64,000 bases of DNA. Source: Xiphydria camelus. Its lineage: Eukaryota > Arthropoda > Insecta > Hymenoptera > Xiphydriidae. The stretch covers positions 12,960,890 through 13,024,889 of the forward strand of contig OY783200.1 of NCBI GenBank assembly GCA_963678675.1, read 5' to 3'. Both the position numbers and the translations under genes were made by a program. Below are positions 43,882-54,955 of this stretch, piece by piece (position 1 is the first letter of the stretch; every line of letters begins with the position of its first letter). The notes beneath the pieces were generated by a model. That model was not told where the DNA came from. It worked only from the letters and a program-made list of their open reading frames with translations, and did not search any database.

Positions 43882-45996
43882 TTAAGGATTCTGTTTCTTC
43901 AATTCTTGAATTTTGTACCGTTGAGGTGCGTGTTTAAGCCAAATTTTGATACTGTCGTTGATTTCTTGTTCTGAACAATCAGTTGAGTTTATTGCACCTG
44001 GAATTAAACAATTTCAAACAAGTTTGTTAAACATATTGCCACTCAAAATACAAGAGTAATCTGTTCCACCACTCTGATGTGTAATGGGAATTTGTAGCGG
44101 CACGCAGCATAACTCATTCTTCAAAGTATGTCAGAATACTTACGAACGACGGCAGTCTTCAACTTTAGTTGTGAAAAAACTTTCTTATCTGCACGCTTGC
44201 CAAAGAAACTATATTCTTTTGCGAGATTGTCTGTTATGCATCGACGTAATATATTATTTACTTTGGATGATGTGTTTTTACCGCCCAATTGTGATAGGTA
44301 TGTAGACTGAAACAAAACGTTATTCCTTTTTTGTATAGGCTTATTTATGTCTGGAAATATGTTGTGATGTGACTTTTGAAATTGAGTTAAAGTGATAAAT
44401 TGAATTCTTGAATTGCGGTATACGTATATGTATGCTATTCATATGATTTACGAAGTATGATAATAAAAAGAAGTAATCAAATATAGAGAAGCTTGAATCA
44501 AATTATATGTCAATATGTTTATAAGTAAAGAGACAATTCTTACGAAGCCAATCAAATTTTCTTTTTCTTCTAAATAACGTTCGAATCCATCTAGATCATC
44601 AGTAGTATTAATCGGTAAATTTGATGGTAAATGTGCTGCTTGACATTGGTTTAACGTGGCAGTTGTTGACTGCTTTTCAATCCATCGAAGTATTTGGGTA
44701 TTTTGTTCTTTTATAATAAAAATTTCTCGTAATAACTTCCGTTGAAACACTACAATAAATTAATCAAAGTATTGGTAAAAATATATAGACATACGTCTGT
44801 TAATTTTCCTACATAAAATCTGTATATTAGGTTGGCGGAAACGTTTTGTCGTATTGCAATATGTGCAGGCAATTTTACCCGCACATATTGAAATATTGGA
44901 TTTCAAATATAATTACCATAGGCTTACCGATATTATTAACATTATTTGCTGCTAGGTCATCTAAATCATTATTCAAAGTACCGGTAGATTGCGATACTTT
45001 TGAAAGATGAGAGATCGTTGAATGAGATGGTTGAACTGAATAATCATCATCATTTCTTGTATTAATAGAATGTGGATCGGAATTAACTAAAAAATATTCA
45101 GATCATACATTTCTAATTCATACAAAGATATGATACAAAACTGTTAAATAGCTTATTTCATGTAATAAGATTGCTCGTAATTGTTGGATCATGTCCATAA
45201 AATGATACAAATCAAGTTTTAAATTTCCTATAATTATTTAATGAAGGCTCAATTTGAAAATCTTCTTAAATTTATCGAAATGCCAGCGCGAAAAATATAA
45301 TCAGCCATGTTCATTAATAATTCTTCAGGTGTACGTACCATCCTCTCCCAGTTTCAATCTTTTGCACTCAGAACCAGACTTTTTATAGATTTCTACCTTC
45401 GGTGGTCTAGGAAGAAGACTGATATTTTCTTCGTCACTCGAATCAGACAAAATTTTGCGGGTAGCAGAGACTTTTCTCTTCCACGATTGCTTTTTTTTTG
45501 GTGTTTCAATACCTGACTGTATATCTGAGGTTACTTCGGCTTGTTTTATTTTATACGAAGCTTTTTCAAAATCATCTGTATAGAAATATAATGATTATAG
45601 TTTTTTAATATCGAATTGAAGAATCTGATGAAATAAAAAAAAATGTTATCGAACGATATCTCGTGCATTCGTTCAGCGCTCAACCATATCACAAAGAAAA
45701 GATAATGAGGAGCTCCAAAAATTCGGCTTTACGTTGTTATCCCCCTTTTGTTAAGAAGGAATAAGCATATGTGTGTACTTACCGCACTCAAAAAAACGAC
45801 GGCAAATACCATACACTGTCCAGGTCTCCTCATCTGGATTTTCCCCACGTTTTAATAATTTATTGTATTCATTTTGCGTCTTGCATGGTGGCCACAAGAC
45901 TTCTTTTTTTCGTGGCGTTAACCAGCGGCTATTTACTACAGCTATGCCGCCTGCACATTCCTCGGAAGCAGAAAACTCGACGCCTACATATGTCAT
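43882..45996 (-). CDS. DUF4806-domain accessory gene of the complete CCCAG element
   Basis: Exons on the minus strand: 45996-45783, 45575-45339, 45086-44928, 44749-44544, 44306-44144 and 43997-43882. All have GT/AG borders. Exon 1 encodes MTYVGVEFSASEE, then SRWLTPRKKEVLWPPCKTQN. The middle is basic and serine-rich with a KKKQSWKRKV patch. Exons 4-6 form the DUF4806 module: REIFIIKEQNTQILRWIEKQ, then NILRRCITDNLAKEYSFFGK, then INDSIKIWLKHAPQRYKIQE. The stop TAA (43884-43882) is followed by ACA and the transposase ATG in the same frame. Compared with copies at 6414 and 9807 it keeps the same exon order. A repeat-binding partner, as TnpA is for Spm, is my inference. Confidence 0.75.
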
Positions 45997-46988
45997 TATA
46001 CGCGACGTCTTATACAGTCACTCTTTTTTCGCTCGCTCTCACTTTTATTTTCCTGTCACTTTGCTGCTTTAAGAAATCGTATATGCACTGCACTGAAAAT
46101 GCCACGAATGTTCGAATATCGTTTGAACTGTACGGGACTACCGACGTGACTGAACCGAAATTTTCAAACTCAAAGAAATAAACCGTTTCTGCCGTGGTGA
46201 CGGTACGTTAGTATAGGGAAAGACCCACCTCGGTCTACGGCATTTGGTCAGCACATGGAACTCATTAAACGCGGATACCAAGGAAAGTGGCAGGTAACAC
46301 GGGTACCCGCAATGCCGTGATTTTCTATTCCGTTGGAGTTCTTGTAAAAAGTATCCCGCAGAGGTATCAAGGGAAAATCCCGTTTATTTCCGTTATTTGT
46401 AATTTTATGAAAATATATTTCAAATAAAATTTGTTTGGTATTGAAAGATACATATGGTAGATGCAACAGATTTTCAATGACACGCATTATTTACGAGATA
46501 TGAAGGTTACTTTCATCTTTTTAAGTGGAATTCGGTATTTTAATTCCTACAAAAGTAGTAGAGCTCGTCAAGATGAACAAAAAAAGGTTAAAGGTGAAAT
46601 GTCCATTCGCTGAACCGTTTGTGAGATATTTCCGCTCAAAGTACAAGAGTAAATTTCGCTGGGCGCTGGAAACTTAGTCGCACGCAGCGCAATTTACTCT
46701 TGTACTTTGAACGAAAATATCTCACAAACTTTTCAACTGATGGGTATTTCATCTTATACATTTCTTACAGTTACACACCTGATTATGCGTAGGGAAATAA
46801 TAAATTATGTGACTGTTTCGTCAACAAATTACGTGAAAAAAACGTCATTTCAATGACGTCATAATATGATCTTCAAATAACACGTGATTAAAACGTCGAA
46901 TTTAAGGCATATGACGTCGTCGACGAACAATCACCTTCAAGCGACGTGAATATGACGTGTCACTGCTACCTGGGTAATGAGGGTATGA

Positions 46989-48361
46989 TAGTTAATTGTT
47001 CATTGGTTAGTATGTTTAAAAATGACATTTGTGATGTACTTGCGAATCCCGGAATTGAAGAATTGAAGGCGCAAGCTGGGTCGTTGGTTCCTTCCTTGTC
47101 TCCTAGAATTTCGGACAAACGGTCTTCGAATTCATCAAACGATTTTCGATCATTGCCGCTTCCACGATTATGATCTTTCTTTTTGTTATACGATTTTTTG
47201 ATTGCTGCCACTTTCCAGCGTACTTGATCGCTAGTTATCTGTAAGAGAAGCAAAAAAACGTATTAATAATGAAACAATTGCATCATAGATTTGCTCACAT
47301 TAATCTCTATGTATAAAACAAAGTCGGGTTAGTTACACCATTTATAACCCAAGAATGGCTGGACTGATTTTTATGACCTTTAATTTGTAGGATTTGTCTC
47401 CGCCCCAAATAGCAGAGAATAAGTATTAAAACATCGGAAAAATTTGAGAAAAAAATTTCTGAAGAAAATTCTTTTTCTCACACATTTGTATGGAGCGGCT
47501 TTTTCAATGATATTTCTAGAACGGATTGACTGATATGAATCTTTTTTATTCGTTTCGGCCTAGAGAAGTTTCTTCGCGTATTGGAAAGTAAGAAAATCAC
47601 AAAAAAAACAACATTTATTGATTCTGAGGCAGTAATAAGTTCGCCGAGTCAGCTAGTTTAGTTATAAAATAATTCTGACCTGCTTTGATGAACTAAACAA
47701 AGAGGCATTCAGTTCGTCAGCAATGGTTTGCCAAAATTTTTTATTTTTTTTAGTGCGGTCTGCCTCAATATTTCTACTTTCATAGGCAGACAAGAGTGCA
47801 AAAGTCGCCGATCTTGTCCACACGATCTTTACATCCACCGACTCTTGGTGATCTGCTTGGACTTCTGGTTCCTGTTTAAGTTCTTTTCCTCTATAATCAG
47901 CAGTCTTGGAAGATTGTGCAATTTGCTGAGGTAGTGTGGCTTTTGAATTGGTGATTGTTGACTGGGAATACATGACAGTTGTAGATGAAGGTTGTAACTC
48001 ATCATGTTGTAAAATAAGTGGTGATTGGTGCAGTATTGGTTTTGGTAATATTTTTATCTTTCCTGTTGCTTGTAAGGCCTTCAGATCCTCAAATGTGACT
48101 CGCTTAAAAAAAAAGTACACATTTTTTAAGTATATAGATTATAACATTTTACACTTTTTGAAAGATTATTAATGTAAGTAAATATAGTTTAGAATTTATT
48201 TATTTCACGCATTCACCATTTCAGATGAATTTGTGTAGAAAATGATGCTAACCTCTAAGGACATATACAGCCGATCTGGTATTTACGAATAAATAGCTAA
48301 AATCTACCGATCTAATATCTACAGATTACTGCAAATAATTACAGTTTTCACCTACCTTCAT
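46989..48361 (-). CDS. Myb/SANT-like companion gene of Harbinger 2, 3' end replaced
   Basis: Start ATG 48361-48359 encodes only MK before a donor. Exon 2 (48102-47680, exactly 141 codons) begins RVTFEDLKALQATGKIKILP and ends WTRSATFALLSAYESR then KKNKKFWQTIADELNASL. Exon 3 starts at 47238 after TTACAG with ITSDQVRWKVAAIKKSYNKK and DRKSFDEFEDRLSEILGDK. W, F/W and RWK spacing fits the Myb/SANT-like DNA-binding domain (Myb_DNA-bind_4). The frame runs out of Harbinger DNA near 47028 into the MITE fragment. It then ends at a TAG inside the CCCAG transposon's terminal repeat. The native C-terminus is thus lost, though the DNA-binding part is intact. Confidence 0.7.
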
Positions 48362-49458
48362 TTTCTTCAATCTGACTTTGTATTAACTCTCCACTTGGAT
48401 GCTCTTGTTTTGCCGCGTGTGTTCAGACTTTCGCTTCTCTTACACTCAACTCAGCGTGAACTCACCTATCTGGCAGAGTCTATTTGAGGTGACTGGTGTC
48501 GCCGACTAACAGCGACACAAATCAAATGGAAAGCACTTTCGGCGACACGAGTCGACTCGTGTCAACTTGAGTCGGTAAATGGAAAGCACCCAGTGTAGTG
48601 AGAAGAGAGTGACAGGGCCGTCGCAACCCGTATGGTCGCTGGGCACCGCCGAAACGTTAAAAGTTACCTGCGGTGTGATTTTAATAAGCCATTTTTTTTA
48701 ATAGTGACAATGAAGTAGTCTTCGACTAAGTAAATCATTAACTATGTTGACATACACTATCGATTCGTCGTTTCAATCAGTTTGAAACGACGGATCGAGG
48801 CAACGAATCGTACCGTGTATGGGGGGGGGGGGCCCTATTTTATTGCCGTGCCGTCGCACGAAATCCCGTGAGTGCGAGTGAGCACGGTATATGAGTGAGC
48901 AGGCCCCTAACTACGAGCCTGGCTGAATGAGAGTGGGGGGCCATTTCCGTGACGTCAGTCACTAACACATAAAGCGACCGCGCGCGATTGGCTGTTCCCT
49001 TTCTCCAGCTCACGCGACAGGGATTGCTAAGAGTTTAGCGTCAGAGGGTTAACATACTTGTCTTCTATTGCATTCAAATCAAAACGCTCAACTACAGGAA
49101 CTTCAGGAACAGGGGGAAGAGGAAAAATGTCACGTAAAATGACCCCTCTTATTACATCACGGTCAATGTCAATACCATTTGGACCTCGCCTTCTAATTAT
49201 ATTACAATTATATACAATAAACAAATGAACGGATCACAAATTATCGAAAACAAAACATAAACACACATATTTTTAGGTTAGGAAGTAACAATCAATTAGG
49301 CGGAGCTTGAGCGCAAGCGCCAAATAACGAATAAGGATGGATGTAGATAGAAGGTGCAAAATCTACATTTTGAAACTGATACGCTATCGTTATCGTTAAT
49401 AAAGTTAACCATAACGGAGCAATTTCATGGAGTTAATTTTAAGGGTGCAAAATCTCCC

Positions 49459-49482
49459 TATTGATCGTCTCCGGGCCACTTA
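49459..49482. mobile_element. end fragment of the GCCCGGAGACGG TTAA family
   Basis: GATCGTCTCCGGGCCAC abuts TTAA and matches the right end of the MITE at 16554-17054. No left end was found in this neighbourhood. Confidence 0.5.
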
Positions 49483-49483
49483 A

Positions 49484-49639
49484 GCGCTCACAGCGCGTCA
49501 TCACACGTGAAAAAACGTAAGCAGTAATAGTAAGGATTGACCAATCAGAAATATTATTCTTACGGAATTATGCTTAAACAGGCTTTCTGATTGGTCAATC
49601 CTTACTGTTACTGCTTACATTTTTTCACGTGTGATGGCC
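49484..49639. mobile_element. 156-bp palindromic MITE with TTAA flanks
   Basis: CATCACACGTGAAAAAACG and its complement pair over about 60 bp, including TAAGGATTGACCAATCAGAA. TTAA lies at 49480-49483 and 49640-49643. Confidence 0.75.
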
Positions 49640-49643
49640 TTAA

Positions 49644-49989
49644 GCGTCGTTCTCAGAGTTTCAACGTGTCGCCAGCGACACTTGGGTAACCAATAAGAAT
49701 AAAGCCGCTTCTCCCCACTCTTCTGTCGCTGGCGACACGTCCAAAGTTGAATTTTTGTTAACTTTTCTCTCTATTATCCATATTATATATCCATATCTTA
49801 TATATATATCCATATTAACTATATATCCATATTAAATATCGGCGACTGTCGCAGCGACAGGAGAGAAAAGTTAAATAAAATTCAACTTGGGACGTGTCGC
49901 CAGCGACAGAAGAGTGGGGAGAAGCGGCTTTATTCTTATTGGTTACTCAAGTGTCGCTGGCGACACGTTAAAGCTCTGAGAACGACGCT
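49644..49989. mobile_element. 346-bp palindromic MITE (GCGTCGTTCTCAGAG ends), TTAA flanks
   Basis: GCGTCGTTCTCAGAG and CTCTGAGAACGACGC mark the ends. TTAA on the left is shared with the previous MITE, and on the right lies at 49990-49993. The arms contain GTGTCGCCAGCGACA palindromes. The loop (49778-49840) is a TATATCCATATTAA-type AT repeat. Confidence 0.8.
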
Positions 49990-50405
49990 TTAAGCGTCCA
50001 AAGCGAACGCGCCCGGTGTACGGTCCAATGTTTTTCATGACAATCAACAGAGGGCATCGTATCGCGGAACTATGAACGACGCTTTTCTGTGTTCTATTCT
50101 CTACTCATTCGATGTTTAATGTCCACGTCAGTGTAATGCGGGCTTTCGAATTACACAATAACCAGAAAATCATTTAGGTGGCGAAGATCGTGTTGGAATT
50201 GGCTCAAAAGTTTTGATAGCGAAGTTCATGAGGCAAATATCTTTCGTTATCTATAACAGAAAATAGGTAACTACAATCCGCCTCAATTCACGTCGATATT
50301 ACGTACGCTTCGTTGTTTAATACTCGGTGTTAAATTGAAACTTCGTAATTCCGTACAGACATGTTACCGCTTATCTCTGAATCTATCGCAGGTCACAGAG
50401 TCAAG

Positions 50406-50513
50406 ATGTATCGGATGCTTTGGATTTTAATCATCTGTTTGTGCGGCTATCAAACAACTTCTGCCACAGGTCAGAGAATCGCTCCCGGCGTACCACCTCA
50501 GCACTATCAACAG
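50406..50513 (+). CDS. signal-peptide exon of an unidentified secreted host protein
   Basis: A 36-codon first coding exon. MYRMLWILIICLCGYQTTSA is a typical signal peptide with a likely cleavage near TTSA-TG. TGQRIAPGVPPQHYQQ follows, then the donor CAG|GTCAGT at 50514. The sequence just before the ATG ends an acceptor-like TCGCAG at 50392, so a 5'UTR intron is likely. I prefer this ATG to the in-frame one at 50361, which would put a hydrophilic stretch before the signal peptide. Further exons are not seen up to 54 kb, so a long intron or a gap follows. A soluble ER or secreted protein is possible; I do not recognise the family. Confidence 0.5.
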
Positions 50514-51475
50514 GTCAGTTATAAAACGAATGCACTATATATGGAAACATATGGACAGTCCGATCCGTGTTCTTCGTCAATTTGGTCGATTGCAAACTTT
50601 GGAGAACGTTCTTTACGCGTTCGAAATTTGGTAATATAATTTTGGAATTAATTGAAGTAATTAAATTTGTCAATTGTGCTTCAAAGATGCTTTATGTTAT
50701 TCTTCCATGGCTTGACAATTTTGTTGAATGAAAACTTCGTAGAATGTGTTAGAAGTATATGTTGAAAGTCTTCATAATGATTCCATCAACAGCATGTAGT
50801 TTGTATTCATTTAATATATACAAATAGTAAATAAATGGAGTACTTATTAATCCTCATATCGTCCCCTTCATACTACAACTAGGTAACTTGAATTTTTTGT
50901 ATTTTCAGTTATCTATTTGGGCATTTATTGCATGCATATATTAGTCGCTTTAATGACTTATCTATATCTTACTATGAATATTGTACTTATATATGAATAT
51001 TGTACTACTATATTATTTATATCGTACTACTTATATATCGTTATATGTATAAATTGGGTAGGCCCAAGTAGAAAACTCAAAGTACTGAAAATTTGAGTTA
51101 TCTAGTTATAGTATTAAGGGGACGATAAGGCCCTTGGGTCTAAGTGACACCCGACATTGTTTTTTCCTTAACCCTCTCCCGGTGACGCACGGTCTCAGAG
51201 ACTGTAAGCAATGCTTTCCACCATAAGCAAATGTTCACGTCACCGGGGGAGGGTTAAAATAAAGAATTTTTATGTTAGAAATAAGTGTGTAATTACTAAG
51301 ATGGTCAACAAATCTTGAATCGTTGAAAACCTGGAAAAACACTAAAATTTTTAATTTAATTTAGTATAAATATGGTACTTGATACGTGCATTAAGCATTC
51401 TGTGTAAACCAGCTCAGGGTGAATCATTGGGTCTACGACATAGTAAATATGGTGTATACGATTTTATGGAACTAC

Positions 51476-51734
51476 GTATTGAGCACGGCTTGTCATTGGT
51501 TTTGACAGTAAAAGAAGGTTTACCAGATGCTGCACTCGTCCAGATGTAAAATTTTCAACTTATGGACATGAGTTCCTAAGCGTGTGCAACTAGAGTACCA
51601 GGAACGTAGCAGCTAATTATAGTCACACGAGCTTAGGAACTCACGTCCATTAGTAGGCAATTTTACCTTTAGACGAGTGCACCATTTGGTAAACCTTCCT
51701 CTACTATCAAAACCAGACAAGCGGCGCTCAATAC
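51476..51734. mobile_element. palindromic MITE (GTATTGAGC ends)
   Basis: GTATTGAGCACGGCTTGTC at the left pairs with GACAAGCGGCGCTCAATAC at the right. Inner arms such as GGTTTACCAGATG and TTTGGTAAACC also match. Diverged copy, no ORF. Confidence 0.65.
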
Positions 51735-52315
51735 CTAGGCCCAGTTGTACAATGTAAGTTCAGGGTCGAATTAGCTTGAACTGCTGTTTTTGGTATATCT
51801 TGTGTCACACATGATATACCACAAATGGTGGTTCAAGCTAAGCCAGAATTAGAGTAAAATCTGATAAAAGTTAGACGTAGGTACCTATCTGATTAAAGAG
51901 TTTCATCACTGACAGTTGCTGATCTTACTTAACCTCTTCTACCTACGACAACCAATTAATGATGGCACTCATCGTCTATATTTTCAAAAAATCGTTTATA
52001 GTTATATTTCCTATGTTGCAGATCTAAGTTAAGACCCTCTCTCTCTCTCTCTCTGTAGGATGGTATGCTACAAGGTGAGGACATGAATGCAGATCGTAGG
52101 AATTATAATGTGTGAAACTTTTTGAAAGTATAGGCAAGAAGCGAAATTATTGAATGGTCCTGACGGGCAAGAGAGTTTCATCAGGGCTGAGATTTGCCGG
52201 TAATGAAATTCTTCAAGCCAAATCAGTACATATGATTCCAATTAGACTAAGATAAAATCCGTTTACAATTATGCTTATCTACCTCGATTGAAAAGTTTCA
52301 TTGCTGATAAATAAC

Positions 52316-52754
52316 TGTCCTATTGAAAAGATATCATAGATTCTAATAGAAAACTTGCAAAAATTCCATAGAATTTCAATGGGAATTTGATGTGCTTTTG
52401 ACACAGCAATTCCAGATATCCACTGACTAAAATATGAGAGGGATGAGTAAGAATATATTGGACTCTACGTGTATCTGTAAAAACATATAAAATCTTGTAG
52501 CGTTCTATTAGTAGTTACAACTAGAGCAGCGTGTACGGGTCTTTATTTTCTTTATGGGATTTTATTTGTTTTTGCGGATACATATAAAATTTGGTAAATC
52601 TCTATCTATTATCTCGGATACACATAGAATTCAATGAATTCCTATTCGTCCTTCTCAAACTTTTCTAGTGAATATCTGAAATGACGGTGTCAAAAGCACG
52701 TCAGATTCCGATAGAAATTGTTTATGGGAATCTATGGGAACTTTTCAGTAGGGA
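52316..52754. mobile_element. palindromic MITE (CCTATTGAAAAG ends)
   Basis: CCTATTGAAAAG pairs with CTTTTCAGTAGG. Farther in, GATGTGCTTTTGACAC pairs with GTGTCAAAAGCACGTC. Arms of about 120 bp, diverged. Confidence 0.65.
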
Positions 52755-54098
52755 GCCCTGATTAGTCTTTTCTCTACCCGTCGAGACTAATCAGTGGTTG
52801 ATTTCCTTGCCTATACTTCTAAGAAGTTCAAGACATTATAATTTCTGTGGCCCGCATTCCCGTATCCACCGTGTACAAATGACCTAGTAAAGAGCTTCAA
52901 TAATTTTCTAGCCCAAATGACTAGAGTGAAAAAGAGCATAGCAACCTGTCTAGACGGTGCACAGTATCTTTAACTGTACTCTGGATACCTCATTTTTCTC
53001 CATCGATTCTTAAGAAAAAACAAACAAGAGCCTCTTTTGTTTAAGAAAAACCATTACTGTTAATATTACAGTTAAAACTAGATTAAAAAATAGAAATCGC
53101 TGATAAAGGGATGCTGGATATGCAGTGATTAATTAGGAAAAATAGAGATTGTAGAGAAAATAATAGTCGGTATGCAATAATTAGTTTTAACATGTAATTG
53201 GTGCTGATATAATTGCACGTTATAATACGTAATCAAATTATTGAGGACTAAAAGGATATTTTAGTGAAAAGTCTTTATAACCCGGTTGAAAGCGCCACCT
53301 ATCTTCACTTCCTAAAATCATGTAAGATATCTTACTGTCTCGGGAGTTCCCCTTTTTTTACTAAAGCATATGACTATATTTAAACACGCTGCTTGCACTG
53401 GCTTAAGTAAAGCTCAATTTTTAACTCCGAAGTATAATATTTGCAACATGTCTATACGAGAAGAGGTGTATCTCATCCCTACCAAGATTAACCTGCTTAT
53501 TAACATCCTAATGAAGTGCATTACCAACACGAGACGAAGATTGGCGCCCTCATTAATTTGAATAAACATCTAGGTCTACCAATTTCTCAATTTTAACTAT
53601 TCTCCAACTCCATTTTTTCTTAATACTTCGACGTTCGTACAGTTTACGTATTTTTTCGATTTAATACTTTGCGAGAAGATGGCATTGACTACGTCTCCAC
53701 CGCACGCTTAAAACCGGTTTTGTCTAAACCGACTTTTAGAAAGGTAGTTTTAGTGTCGATGGAGACGCCTAAGTCCTTTTGTAGTCCAATTTATACATTT
53801 TTCCGTTGCCGCTACCGTCCGCTGTTCCCGTTACCGTTGCCGCTGCCGTTTCAAAGGGCCATTTATAAACTCGCCATTGGTAGTTTTTGCGCATGCGTGA
53901 TTCGTACGCGCTTTGAGGTTATATTGATTTTTGACATTTGTGAGGTTAGCGTTTTGTAAGCATATGCCAGATCTGAGTTGTTAATATTTTTGATAGTTTT
54001 AATTAATATCTCAGTTTTTATTGATTTTTCCGTTTGTTTTTGTTGTATCAAGTTATAGTTATTAGTGAATAGTGGTTTTCCTTTATTAGTTCAATATA

Positions 54099-54258
54099 CC
54101 ATATGTCCGCGATCAAACCTACCATAGCAAAATTGCGAGTTTTGCATGAGCACCTCCGTGGGTCTCCTCGTTCAATAAAATTACCGGAGAAGCGTGAATG
54201 CGCATGCGTAGTCATCCGCGAGTGTTGACGTGTCAGCAAGTTCAGATTGGTTATTACG
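54099..54258. mobile_element. TA-MITE (CCGTATGTCC family), copy F, left half
   Basis: CCATATGTCCGCGATC after TA (54097-54098) continues through the left arm to GATTGGTTATTACGATAAGA. The right arm is absent. Confidence 0.75.
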
Positions 54259-54686
54259 ATAAGAAGGCGACAAGGTGTTCCTGGACGTCCGATCCGACAT
54301 CGGATCGGCAGTGTGCGGTAGGATCATATAGGGCTCTAGCGTACTTCCACAAACGTAGCTTTTGTTTGTGTTACACGTGTACATATAGAGAATGTACATC
54401 CAAGTTTCGCCAAGAAACCCAGCTTGGTGGCGCTGCTTGTATTTACCTTTTAATAACGATTTTCCACGGAAAGAATTTATTTGATGGCTTTGAAATCCAC
54501 ATTCTATTATAATTGAGGCCATGTTGATTAAATCTCATAGGTAAAACACTTCAATTATTATCCAAAATAACGTGTAAACAGCGCTTATACCACGGGCATC
54601 TGCTTAATGCTTGGTGCGTGCCACAGATGGCACTCTATCTGTTTTGTGCAGTTACCCAATCGCCCTATAAACTTAGAGTATTTTGA

Positions 54687-54955
54687 ACTTCAGATTTCCG
54701 GATCCGACAATCGTTTCAGACAATCGGATCCGATAGTAATAAGTGTGCGGCCGCCCTCCGACGGTAAGGCTGGCCGCATACTTACTACTATCGGATCCGA
54801 CTGTCTGAAACGATTGTCAGATCGGAAGACTACCGCAGACATACGACAAAATGCGTCAGACTCTTACTACTATCGAATCCGATTGTCGGAAACGATGTCG
54901 GATCGGAAGACTACCGCAGTCATACGACAAAATGCGTCAGACTTTTGGCTCAGTT
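54687..54955. repeat. GATCCGAC/ATCGTTTC repeat block
   Basis: An inverted pair centred near 54755 is built on TATCGGATCCGACTGTC. Two direct units of about 83 bp follow, each containing GATCGGAAGACTACCGCAG and ACAAAATGCGTCAGACT. It lies just upstream of the transposase exon and may be a subterminal region of Harbinger 3. Confidence 0.7.

Larger units (their letters stand above)
41210..46974 (-). mobile_element. complete CCCAG-family DNA transposon (CACTA/EnSpm-like), 5765 bp
   Basis: CCCAGGTAGCAGTGGCACGT and, on the other strand, CCCAGGTAGCAGTGACACGT mark the ends. TA lies on both sides (41208-41209 and 46975-46976) within a known MITE sequence. Both 250-bp subterminal zones carry many ACGTCA/TGACGT and ACGTGA motifs. 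It holds two genes on the minus strand, DUF4806 upstream and transposase downstream. The 2-bp duplication, subterminal repeats and a tnp2-like transposase point to the CMC/EnSpm group; the CCCAG ends differ from CACTA. Of the CCCAG elements seen, only this one has a transposase. Confidence 0.82.
41091..47028. mobile_element. CACCCGCG-subfamily TA-MITE, interrupted by a CCCAG transposon
   Basis: The left part 41091-41209 matches 31841-31959. The right part 46977-47028 continues ATGAGGGTATG and breaks off without its end. The point of interruption is a TA in GTAGCTAATGAGG, present once in intact copies. Confidence 0.85.
39302..48592. mobile_element. Harbinger 2 (TGGGTGCTTTCCATTTAC ends)
   Basis: TGGGTGCTTTCCATTTAC starts both ends on opposite strands, followed by CGACTC and reiterated GTCGACTCGTGTCGACTC motifs. 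It carries the last exon of a HARBI1-like transposase (+) and a Myb/SANT-like gene (-). The rest of the transposase is missing, so it is internally deleted. No convincing target duplication. Confidence 0.65.
39238..49048. mobile_element. TTAA-flanked piggyBac-like MITE holding nested elements
   Basis: The ends CCCTCTGACGGCAAAG and, on the other strand, CCCTCTGACGCTAAAC lie next to TTAA (39234-39237 and 49049-49052). CCC ends and TTAA are characteristic of piggyBac. Its own DNA is only 39238-39301 and 48593-49048, about 520 bp. It is GC-rich with a 12-G run at 48821-48832, and has no transposase. All else inside is younger insertion. Confidence 0.8.
38314..49224 (-). pseudogene. PIF/Harbinger transposase (ALP1/HARBI1-type), split by a 9.8-kb insertion
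   Basis: The first exon starts at ATG 49224 (MFIVYNCNIIRRRGPNGIDI) and runs to ...ERFDLNAIEDKYV at 49052. After the TTAA-flanked insertion 39238-49048 it resumes at 39237 with KLYFRFKRGDIHRLVRAL. Removing the insertion with one TTAA rejoins the exon in frame. The next exons, 39025-38817 and 38685-38314, have consistent splice sites. The last carries the catalytic aspartates in CWAFIDGTARPICRPT and VIYGDQAYGI, plus YSGHKRVHCIKYQS and GRGHDAFIF. Translation stops at TGA (38316-38314) just after EAQQNF, before the expected VExxFG motif. The catalytic glutamate and C-terminus are therefore missing. It is convergent with the Myb/SANT-like gene, as expected for an autonomous Harbinger. Confidence 0.75.
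50514..54098 (+). other. probable intron and unassigned DNA with several MITEs
   Basis: Palindromic elements here are 51476-51734 (GTATTGAGC ends), a relative of the 291-448 MITE at 51740-51860, and 52316-52754 (CCTATTGAAAAG ends). There is also a (TC)n run near 52035-52056. A short frame near 53669 resembles the tail of a retroelement polyprotein (DYVSTARLKPVLSK), but is too short to call. No exon is convincing. Confidence 0.45.

Noticed and set aside
45771..46181. 136-codon plus-strand ORF
   Set aside because: Antisense to the first DUF4806 exon and its leader; no domain.
53669..53959. Possible retroelement polyprotein tail (DYVSTARLKPVLSK)
   Set aside because: Only about 15 residues resemble the end of a Gypsy-like polyprotein, with no integrase or LTR nearby. 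Not enough to annotate.
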